Shown one piece after another: positions 1 through 4,780 of a stretch of DNA of 5,149 nt; position 1 is the stretch's first letter, and each line of letters begins with the position of its first letter. The notes beneath the pieces were generated by a model. The model had not been told where the DNA came from, did no database searches, and saw only the letters and a program-made list of their open reading frames with translations. A program made the position numbers and the translations under genes. Origin of the DNA: Bacteroidales bacterium. GTDB taxonomy: Bacteria > Bacteroidota > Bacteroidia > Bacteroidales > UBA932. The DNA lies in assembly GCA_023230265.1 (NCBI GenBank), contig JALNXR010000165.1:1-5149 (forward strand). Direction: 5' to 3'.

Positions 1-732
1 GGCCTCGACAAAACCTGCACCGAGGATTCCAGCGGGTAGCGCAAACATCCCGATTCCAAGGATAGCGATGATGCTTGCAAAGAACCTCCCCATGATTGTT
101 ATGGGGTAAATGTCTCCATATCCTACGGTGGTAAGCGTAGCGACAGCCCACCACATGGTCGCCGGAATGCTCGAAAAGACATCCGGCTGGGCCACGTTCT
201 CACAGAAATAAAGCAGAGTGGAAGATACAACCAGAAGCAGGCACATCAGGACCGAGGTGAGAACCAATTCTTCCTTATTCGACCGGAACACACTCTTGAT
301 CAGATTAAGCGACGAGTAGTATCGACCGATCTTGGCGATGCGAAGAATCCGAAGCAGCCGCAGAACCCGGAGGGAGCGAAGGTCCACCCCGATCAAGGGA
401 AGATAGAAGGGCAGGATCGCCAGAAGATCAATTATCGACACTACCCGAAAAGTTTGACGAACACGGCCGCGGATGGGACCTGAAAAACGGGAATCGACCG
501 TGCATGCCCAGAGTCGCAAGATGTATTCCAGCGTAAATACGATCACCGATACGATCTCGAACAGGTTCAGGGCCCCGCCCCAACGCATCTGAATGGACGG
601 GACTGAGCCAATAATTACCGCAATAACGTTCAGAAAGATCATTGTCAGGATGGTGATGTCAAAGGCACGGCTGGCTGTGTCACCTCGCTTCGCCACTTCG
701 ACTATCTCCCATGTGCGCTTGCGTATATTCAT
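1..732 (-). CDS. Voltage-gated potassium channel (Kv-type ion transporter), 3' end cut by window
   Basis: This is an inner-membrane potassium channel of the six-transmembrane ion-transport family. The 244 visible residues start at an ATG (732-730) preceded by AAGGAG 4 nt upstream; the reading frame stays open to base 1, so the C-terminus lies outside. Helices read as S1 about 24-43, S2 55-75, S3 95-114, S4 118-138, S5 154-178, pore helix 190-201 and S6 213-241. S4 is a textbook voltage sensor, with R119, R122, R125, R128, R131, K134 and R137 at every third position. The selectivity filter TVGYGD (202-207) marks K+ selectivity. S6 has a glycine/proline-rich gating segment (GIGMFALPAGILGAG, 226-240). 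Bacterial members are usually about 250-290 aa, so only a short cytoplasmic tail is probably missing. The gene diverges from the plus-strand cassette and is visibly richer in GC. The physiological role (membrane potential or K+ efflux) is inferred from the family. Confidence 0.95.
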   Translation of the reverse strand, partial: MNIRKRTWEIVEVAKRGDTASRAFDITILTMIFLNVIAVIIGSVPSIQMRWGGALNLFEIVSVIVFTLEYILRLWACTVDSRFSGPIRGRVRQTFRVVSIIDLLAILPFYLPLIGVDLRSLRVLRLLRILRIAKIGRYYSSLNLIKSVFRSNKEELVLTSVLMCLLLVVSSTLLYFCENVAQPDVFSSIPATMWWAVATLTTVGYGDIYPITIMGRFFASIIAILGIGMFALPAGILGAGFVEA

Positions 733-733
733 G

Positions 734-742
734 CTGCTCCTT
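734..742 (-). promoter_or_regulatory. Ribosome binding site of the potassium channel gene
   Basis: On the minus strand the sequence reads AGAAGAAGGAGCAGC followed directly by the ATG. AAGGAG is a near-perfect Shine-Dalgarno core, 4 nt from the start codon. It supports this start over any upstream extension; the frame upstream closes at a TAA (786-784). Confidence 0.7.
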
Positions 743-782
743 CTTCTGTCTGAAGCTGAGTCTCCCGCAAAAATAACTTCAT

Positions 783-811
783 ATTATAAATAAACGCCAG
801 GGCCGGATTAA
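783..811 (-). promoter_or_regulatory. Candidate sigma-70 promoter for the potassium channel gene
   Basis: The minus strand has a perfect -10 hexamer TATAAT (788-783). A weak -35 TTAATC (811-806) lies 17 nt upstream. Transcription would start near 776 and leave a leader of about 44 nt before the ATG at 732, which suits the observed ribosome binding site. A second TATAAT (820-815) lacks a recognisable -35. The -35 match is poor, so this is a suggestion only. Confidence 0.35.
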
Positions 812-934
812 GCTATTATATTGATATTTCTTCAAATGTACGCAATAAATACGTGTTTTCCGATCTTAACGTTCCAGTTGCAGTTGTTCATCTCCCACGA
901 ACCCTGACAAAAAAAATATCCGCATCGCCCGCTT

Positions 935-1006
935 CGCTTGAGCCGCTGAGAACGCAGCAGTAAAAAAAAGTTGACTTCTCCTCTGCATTCTCCGTGCCTC
1001 GAGTAA
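935..1006. repeat. Imperfect inverted repeat resembling a dispersed palindromic element
   Basis: The left arm (about 937-960, GAGCCGCTGAGAACGCAGCAG core) and the right arm (about 980-1006, CTCTGCATTCTCCGTGCCTC core) are imperfect reverse complements around an A-rich loop. They share CTGC(A/G)TTCTC(A/C)G(C/T)G followed by CTC. The text resembles the 'CTCTGCGTTCTCTGCG' type of dispersed repeat found in many environmental bacterial genomes, which is a recollection, not a search result. It has no coding sense. Confidence 0.45.
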
Positions 1007-1020
1007 GCCCTGCGAAGGGC
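1007..1020. repeat. Short perfect hairpin with GNRA-type loop
   Basis: GCCCT (1007-1011) pairs with AGGGC (1016-1020) around a GCGA loop, which would be a GNRA tetraloop in RNA. It abuts the right arm of the preceding inverted repeat and may be part of the same element. There is no T-run on either side, so it is not an intrinsic terminator. Confidence 0.4.
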
Positions 1021-1190
1021 CGGCAACATCCAAATGCTTTTATACATACATTGTTCACTGAAGGGAAATTTGATCCGGGGAATTACAAAGCGCAGTTGTT
1101 TATACCCTCTCTGATCCAGTCAAGCCGGAAGTGAAATAATTCTCACGCAAACCAGGCGCAACATGTTTTTTGAAATATTTGCGGCTTTTT

Positions 1191-1222
1191 TTATTGTTCC
1201 CATGGTGCATTGGAACGAATAA
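1191..1222. repeat. Inverted repeat, 10 bp arms with one bulged base
   Basis: TTATTGTTCC (1191-1200) pairs with GGAACgAATAA (1212-1222), leaving G1217 bulged, around an 11-nt loop. A run of T precedes it on the plus strand (so A follows it on the minus strand), the wrong polarity for an intrinsic terminator on either strand. Its role is unknown; it could be a protein-binding site or element remnant. Confidence 0.4.
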
Positions 1223-1460
1223 CAAAGCTTTGGTTACATTACAAGTGATTAGCCATGAAAAAATGCCATGATCCGCAATGAGATATGATTGAGATATCCA
1301 AAAAAATCAATTTATTCAGGTATTGGCAAGTGAACACAACAGGCATGGAATCCCATATTATCTGGAAAAAGTTGAAAAAAGGTATTCTCCCTTGCAAATT
1401 ACCCATCTTGATTATACAACCCCTATATTAAAAAAATAACATCGGGTCAGTTGTACAATA

Positions 1461-1563
1461 TTTTATCCATTTTCCCTGTTCATTTGATCTCGAAATATTT
1501 TCTACTCCACATCGGTACCCGATTTATCTGCAACTGGCTTTTCATGCAGGACAATGGATAAAA
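1461..1563. repeat. Widely spaced 11-bp inverted repeat
   Basis: TTTTATCCATT (1461-1471) recurs as its exact reverse complement AATGGATAAAA (1553-1563). The match continues imperfectly inward: TCC in both arms after one mismatch, then CTG/TG. The pair encloses about 80 bp without coding content, including the odd-centred palindrome ATCGGTACCCGAT (1511-1523). It could be the ends of a tiny non-autonomous element, or chance in AT-rich DNA. Confidence 0.35.
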
Positions 1564-1586
1564 CGCAATTCGTGAATAGTTATACG

Positions 1587-1699
1587 GTTTCTGTTTATCA
1601 TTCCGGAATGAGTGATAAACAGTTAGAAACTGACACATTCATCCGGAAATTCGTCGGCACGCATTTCTGTTTTGTGTAGATAAACAGAAACTGTTTAAT
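1587..1699. repeat. Nested inverted repeat cluster built on GTTTCTGTTTATC
   Basis: GTTTCTGTTTATC (1587-1599) recurs as its exact reverse complement GATAAACAGAAAC (1679-1691), 13 bp. Between them lies a third copy, so that CTGTTTATCA (1591-1600) pairs perfectly with TGATAAACAG (1613-1622) around a loop containing ATTCCGGAAT. The outer right copy is itself a palindrome, TAAACAG-AAA-CTGTTTA (1681-1697), and the middle one gives CAGTT-AGA-AACTG (1620-1632). Three related dyads 190-310 bp upstream of the methyltransferase start could be operators, recombination sites, or ends of a miniature element. Confidence 0.6.
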
Positions 1700-1769
1700 C
1701 ACTTGTTAGCCACCTCGAAAAAATATGACTTGATCCTTCGAAATAAATGAAACATCGAATGGCGCCGAG

Positions 1770-1785
1770 AAAAGGGGACAGAACT
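1770..1785 (+). repeat. GGGGACAG motif, possible REP/IS200-type remnant
   Basis: The string AAAAGGGGACAGAACT has the look of repeats that flank Y1-type (IS200/REP-associated) transposase genes in some Desulfobacterota. No transposase frame is present nearby, so at most this is a remnant. A related GGGACATTC string lies on the other side of the cassette (4549-4557). The identification rests on resemblance only. Confidence 0.25.
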
Positions 1786-1876
1786 AATATTACGAATGTT
1801 TTTTTTAAGAAATATTTGAAAGCGCAGTTCAGATGCACGGCATGTATGGTATATATCAAAATTTTAAATATAATAT

Positions 1877-1882
1877 GAGGGG
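1877..1882 (+). promoter_or_regulatory. Ribosome binding site deciding the GTG start of the methyltransferase
   Basis: GAGGGG lies 6 nt before the GTG at 1889 and 15 nt before the next in-frame ATG at 1898. This spacing favours the GTG. A two-codon frame ATG-TGT-TAA (1887-1895) overlaps the start in another frame and is probably meaningless. Confidence 0.5.
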
Positions 1883-1888
1883 CTTAAT

Positions 1889-2728
1889 GTGTTAAGAATG
1901 GTTTCAAACCCTGAACAAAAGCCAATCATTTCACCCTTTTTGAAGTGGGCTGGAGGTAAACGGTGGCTTGTCTCGCAGCACCCTGACCTCTTTCCCACAA
2001 TGTATAAATCATACTTAGAGCCATTTGTAGGTAGTGGTGCTGTTTTTTTTCATATGCGCCCGACAAATGCAATACTTGGTGATTCAAATGAAGAGTTAAT
2101 TAATACATATGCCACTATCAAAGAAGATTGGTGCAATCTCCACAAGTTACTCGAATCTCATCATCGCCTTCATTGTAAAGAATTTTATTATGAAATTAGA
2201 GCGAAGACTTTCGAGAACTCTGTTGAGAAGGCAGCTCGTTTCATTTACCTCAATCGCACATGTTGGAATGGTCTTTACCGAGTCAATTTAAAAGGATCAT
2301 TTAATGTGCCGATTGGCACTAAAACAAAGGTGGTATTGGACAGCGATGATTTTTGTGCGATATCAAACATACTAAAAGATACGGATCTACACGCCTCAGA
2401 CTACCAGACGATAGTTGATTCAGCACAAAAAGATGATTTTCTGTTTGTGGATCCCCCTTATACTGTAAAGCATAATTTCAATGGATTTATTAAATATAAT
2501 GACAAACTTTTTAGTTGGGATGATCAAATACGTTTGAGGAATTGCATAGATAACGCAGTGTCCAGGGGCGTTAAAGTCTTACTTACAAACGCCGACCACG
2601 ATTCAGTACGTGATCTGTATAAAGGTATAGGTGAAATGACCAGTAGGGAACGATTAAGTACTATTTCTGGTAATGTTAATGCAAGAGGTAGGTGTTCAGA
2701 GTTGATTGTAAAATGTTATAAGTCCTAG
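1889..2728 (+). CDS. Dam-family DNA adenine-N6 methyltransferase (D12 class), probably GATC-specific
   Basis: This 279-residue enzyme transfers a methyl group from S-adenosylmethionine to the N6 of adenine in DNA. FLKWAGGKR (17-25) and FVGSG (46-50) form the AdoMet-binding part, and DPPY (188-191) is the catalytic motif. The target-recognition segment YLNRTCWNGLYRVN plus FNVP (120-141) matches E. coli Dam closely. With a constant offset of 7, K19, L129, R131 and P141 align with Dam K9, L122, R124 and P134, the residues I recall as contacting GATC. Dam Y138 becomes K145, so the outer-base contact may differ. SELIV (270-274) is the usual final strand. Length is normal (Dam is 278 aa). The start is GTG at 1889 on ribosome-site spacing; ATG at 1898 is the alternative. 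It is the first gene of a probable three-gene operon, with no cognate restriction endonuclease in view. Base composition is much more AT-rich than in the channel gene. Confidence 0.93.
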   Translation: MLRMVSNPEQKPIISPFLKWAGGKRWLVSQHPDLFPTMYKSYLEPFVGSGAVFFHMRPTNAILGDSNEELINTYATIKEDWCNLHKLLESHHRLHCKEFYYEIRAKTFENSVEKAARFIYLNRTCWNGLYRVNLKGSFNVPIGTKTKVVLDSDDFCAISNILKDTDLHASDYQTIVDSAQKDDFLFVDPPYTVKHNFNGFIKYNDKLFSWDDQIRLRNCIDNAVSRGVKVLLTNADHDSVRDLYKGIGEMTSRERLSTISGNVNARGRCSELIVKCYKS

Positions 2729-2751
2729 AGATAATCCCATTTATTTAATAT

Positions 2752-2780
2752 AGGAAATTATGAATAATGAAATTATTTAA
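2752..2780 (+). other. Possible six-codon overlapping leader frame before the membrane protein gene
   Basis: AGGA (2752-2755) is spaced 4 nt from an ATG at 2760 that opens MNNEII and stops at TAA (2778-2780), overlapping the start of the membrane protein gene in another frame. The same AGGA is 11 nt from the ATG at 2767, a long spacing. Either the long spacing is tolerated, or the short frame modulates downstream initiation. This may be coincidence. Confidence 0.2.
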
Positions 2781-3273
2781 GAAAATTGATGACGCACTCA
2801 ATGGATGGCTTATAGTTATTCTCCTTATATTTTTGGAAATAATTGTGGTCTATACTCTCTCAAACATACCATTTTTTTTGGCTACACTCGATGTTCCGAT
2901 TGTTCCGACGAAAGATGTGGATTTCTTAGATAAATTTATTAATGTTCTTGAAAGTGAAATTAGCAAAGGACAACTTTTAACCTTTGTCTGCACTTTAATA
3001 GCTCCGGTTGTTTTTTGGAGCTTGTCAGAATATAGAAAAGCTTTAATGACAAAAGCCCTCAGCTTTTCTGCGTTGATTCTGTTAGGACTCACCGCCTATT
3101 TACACGGCAAGGGGGATAATTTTCAGACTTTTAACGGGCTTCATTTGTATCTGTCAGCCCTAACCATATGGGTGGTATCTATTTTTTGTAACCGGATCCC
3201 CCCAGACAGGAAGGCCTATGCTAATATTACTGATAATCAAGAAAATGACTTTCTTAAATTAACAAGGGGTTAG
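2767..3273 (+). CDS. Four-helix integral membrane protein of unknown function
   Basis: I do not recognise this 168-residue protein. Four hydrophobic segments are visible: about 14-36 (WLIVILLIFLEIIVVYTL...), 69-86, 95-112 and 125-142. A polar loop (43-68, containing DVDFLDKF and ESEISKGQ) lies between the first two helices. The basic start (MKLFKKI) and basic loop at 90-96 suggest that both ends and the 2-3 loop are cytoplasmic and the 43-68 loop is periplasmic. The C-terminal tail (143-168) is polar and charged. No signal peptide cleavage site, enzyme motif or known toxin motif is evident. It lies 38 nt after the methyltransferase stop, and its TAG stop touches a GTG that can start the next gene, so it is almost certainly co-expressed with the DGQHR gene. 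By analogy with other defence cassettes it could be a membrane effector or anchor, which is speculation. Confidence 0.8.
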   Translation: MKLFKKIDDALNGWLIVILLIFLEIIVVYTLSNIPFFLATLDVPIVPTKDVDFLDKFINVLESEISKGQLLTFVCTLIAPVVFWSLSEYRKALMTKALSFSALILLGLTAYLHGKGDNFQTFNGLHLYLSALTIWVVSIFCNRIPPDRKAYANITDNQENDFLKLTRG

Positions 3274-3282
3274 GTGATAGCC
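3264..3282 (+). promoter_or_regulatory. Ribosome binding region with two possible starts for the DGQHR gene
   Basis: AAGGGG (3264-3269) is 4 nt from GTG 3274, while AGGTGA (3272-3277) is 5 nt from ATG 3283. Both are workable. The first would start the protein directly after the upstream TAG stop; the second removes only three residues (MIA). ATG 3283 is slightly preferred for its start codon. Either way the spacing implies translational coupling to the membrane protein gene. Confidence 0.5.
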
Positions 3283-4485
3283 ATGAATAACAGCTCAAAA
3301 CATAATAGTACCCTTGAAATTCCTGTGATTAGAGTTAATCAACCGATTGGTGAGTTTTTCATAGCTTCTATAGATGCAAAAGAACTAGCTGATATATCAT
3401 TTGCGGATGTTAGGGAAATGAGAAGAGAAGTTGAGAGATATTTAGGCATTCAACGCCCCCTTAAAGAAAGTCGTGTTAAAGAAATCAGAAGCTATATTTT
3501 AGAAACCAACGATGCCACTTTTCCAACTTCTATAATTATAGCGATTGATGAAAAATGCGCTGAGTATGATGAAAAAAAAGGCATTCTTTGTTTGCACCCA
3601 TACTCATCGTATGATGAAGAAGATGATGAAACAGATATTCCTTACAGCAAAATTGCAAAAATTTTAGACGGCCAGCACAGAATAGCCGGTTTTTTTAATG
3701 TGTCTGGTGAAAATCGTACCTTTAGTTATGACAAAGAGTTTAAAATAAATGTTTCGATATTTGTAGGTATTGCCTTACCTGAACAGGCTAAAATATTTGC
3801 CACAGTTAATTTAGCACAAACAAAAGTAAACAAAAGTCTGGTGTACGATCTTGAGGATCTCGCTAGAAAAAGGAATCCATATAAAACATGCCACCATATA
3901 GCTGTAGCGTTAGATGCAAATAAAGACAGTCCTTTTTTTGAAAGAATCAAGCGACTAGGTGTGGCGACACCTGGGCGAGATTATGAACCTATAACACAAG
4001 CTACTTTTGTTGAGGCTTTGGTTAAATTTATTTCGGATAACCCTTCTAGAGACAGAAATAACATTCTTGATGGAAAAAGACTAAAAGATGTTGATATAAA
4101 TAAATATCCTTTTAATAGTCTCTTCAAAGATGGCAAAGATGGGGATCTGAAGATATATAAAATACTTTATAATTACTTTAAAGCTGTTAGTAACAAGTGG
4201 CCTAGTGCATGGGACGCAAAACAGAGAAAAGGTAACCTGCTGCCTAAATCAAATGCATTTAAAGCATTGATGAAGTTTCTTAAGGTAGATGTGTATCCAG
4301 AATTGGTTGGAGATAATTTTGGAGATGTCCCCACTATTGACGATTTTTTAGGTAAATTCAAAGATGTTCATTTAACTGATGAAGATTTCACAACGAAAAA
4401 TTTTGTGCCCGGAAGTGGTGGCCAATCAGTTTTTTATAAAGTTCTTAACGGCCAAATTGACGTAGCTGAATTGTTTGCGGATTAA
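3274..4485 (+). CDS. DGQHR-domain protein, DndB/DpdB-related, ParB-like nucleotide-binding fold
   Basis: This 403-residue cytoplasmic protein (400 if started at ATG 3283) carries the diagnostic ILDGQHR motif (130-136), which corresponds to the nucleotide-binding motif of ParB/Srx-like domains. Supporting family features are QRPLKESRVKEIRSYI (60-75), a beta-strand FPTSIIIAI (83-91) before an acidic stretch (114-121), and FATVNLAQTKVNKSL (175-189) after the core. The C-terminal half is helical, with LLPKSNAFKALMKFL (322-336) and a late GSGGQS (380-385) that other DGQHR proteins often echo. Known relatives are DndB, which regulates phosphorothioate DNA modification genes, and DpdB of the 7-deazaguanine DNA modification system. 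No dnd or dpd partner is present, so this is better called a DGQHR protein than DndB. The neighbours suggest a role in DNA modification or defence. AT-rich composition matches the two upstream genes. Confidence 0.88.
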   Translation: MIAMNNSSKHNSTLEIPVIRVNQPIGEFFIASIDAKELADISFADVREMRREVERYLGIQRPLKESRVKEIRSYILETNDATFPTSIIIAIDEKCAEYDEKKGILCLHPYSSYDEEDDETDIPYSKIAKILDGQHRIAGFFNVSGENRTFSYDKEFKINVSIFVGIALPEQAKIFATVNLAQTKVNKSLVYDLEDLARKRNPYKTCHHIAVALDANKDSPFFERIKRLGVATPGRDYEPITQATFVEALVKFISDNPSRDRNNILDGKRLKDVDINKYPFNSLFKDGKDGDLKIYKILYNYFKAVSNKWPSAWDAKQRKGNLLPKSNAFKALMKFLKVDVYPELVGDNFGDVPTIDDFLGKFKDVHLTDEDFTTKNFVPGSGGQSVFYKVLNGQIDVAELFAD

Positions 4486-4511
4486 GAGCGGGGCGTGGTC
4501 AGTGGGGTCCG

Positions 4512-4547
4512 GCTTTACTTATTGACATTCTAAAAGTAATGTAAAGC
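4512..4547 (+). repeat. 7-bp inverted repeat just after the cassette
   Basis: GCTTTAC (4512-4518) pairs perfectly with GTAAAGC (4541-4547), and ACTT/AAGT can extend the stem inside. It lies 26 nt after the last stop codon. No T-run follows directly, so it may be part of a flanking repeat rather than a terminator. Confidence 0.35.
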
Positions 4548-4559
4548 AGGGACATTCTA
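4524..4559 (+). repeat. 9-bp direct repeat GACATTCTA
   Basis: GACATTCTA occurs at 4524-4532 and again at 4551-4559, 27 bp apart from start to start, interleaved with the 7-bp inverted repeat. It is consistent with the end of a small mobile or repeated element immediately after the cassette. Confidence 0.5.
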
Positions 4560-4582
4560 TATCCCTTATGTCAAGATTTTTT
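4551..4582 (+). terminator. Weak candidate terminator of the three-gene cassette
   Basis: GACAT (4551-4555) pairs with ATGTC (4568-4572), followed by AAG and a T-rich stretch (ATTTTTTC). The stem is short and poor in GC, so a factor-independent terminator is possible but weak. It overlaps the GGGACATTC motif, which may instead belong to a flanking repeat. Confidence 0.3.
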
Positions 4583-4718
4583 CATTTTCTTTATAAACAG
4601 ATAGTTACATGCCATTTCAAATTTAGCGCGTACCTCACCGGCTGCAAATAGCAGAAGTATTTAGGCAGTTTCTCTTTTCGGCGAACACCGTTGCTGATCG
4701 TTACGTTTATCCGGTATC

Positions 4719-4734
4719 TCATGCAGGTGCATGA
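4719..4734. repeat. Perfect 16-bp dyad TCATGCA-GG-TGCATGA
   Basis: Arms TCATGCA (4719-4725) and TGCATGA (4728-4734) are exact reverse complements around GG. The size and compact centre suit a dimeric regulator's binding site or a cruciform. No gene starts nearby within the window, so its target is unknown. Confidence 0.45.
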
Positions 4735-4770
4735 CCACCCATCATTCCTTATCCAGCATTAAAGGCATAA

Positions 4771-4780
4771 TTGATATCAA
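4771..4780. repeat. Perfect 10-bp palindrome TTGATATCAA
   Basis: TTGATATCAA reads the same on both strands and contains GATATC. A palindrome of this length can occur by chance in AT-rich DNA. It lies about 40 bp after the 16-bp dyad. Confidence 0.3.

Larger units (their letters stand above)
733..1888. other. Long intergenic region between the divergent channel gene and methyltransferase cassette
   Basis: I find no convincing gene in these roughly 1.15 kb. The only longer open frame, on the minus strand at 832-1047, has no clear ribosome binding site, is rich in W/C/R, and overlaps a degenerate palindromic repeat, so I treat it as spurious. The stretch becomes AT-rich rightward and carries several inverted repeats (listed separately), runs of A or T, and a GGGGACAG motif close to the methyltransferase gene. 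It most likely holds the channel promoter at its left end, the cassette promoter at its right end, and remnants of small mobile or repeated elements. Confidence 0.6.

Noticed and set aside
593..793. 66-residue open frame on the plus strand
   Set aside because: Most of it is antisense to the well-supported potassium channel gene, with no family resemblance.
832..1047. 71-residue open frame on the minus strand
   Set aside because: It has no clear ribosome binding site, its residue make-up is unlike a folded protein (W/C/R-rich), and it runs through an imperfect palindromic repeat.
1461..1699. CRISPR-like array
   Set aside because: The repeats are few, short, in inverted orientation and irregularly spaced, and there are no cas genes.
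1060..1740. Cluster of GATC sites (1072, 1113, 1270, 1486, 1732), four as TGATCC, as a methylation-controlled switch
   Set aside because: Five sites in about 680 bp is only modestly above chance, and they do not overlap a recognisable promoter.
1869..1874. TATAAT as -10 box for the methyltransferase gene
   Set aside because: Transcription would start at about the ribosome binding site (1877-1882), removing it from the message, and no -35 match lies at proper spacing.
2109..2291. 60-residue frame inside the methyltransferase gene
   Set aside because: It is an alternate frame of a gene whose main frame matches Dam along its whole length.
2850..3092. 80-residue antisense frame
   Set aside because: It is a shadow of the membrane protein gene on the opposite strand, without a domain or ribosome binding site.
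3726..3950. 74-residue antisense frame within the DGQHR gene
   Set aside because: It overlaps a conserved coding region whose plus-strand frame carries recognisable family motifs.
4173..4361. 62-residue antisense frame within the DGQHR gene
   Set aside because: It is a shadow frame with no independent coding signals.
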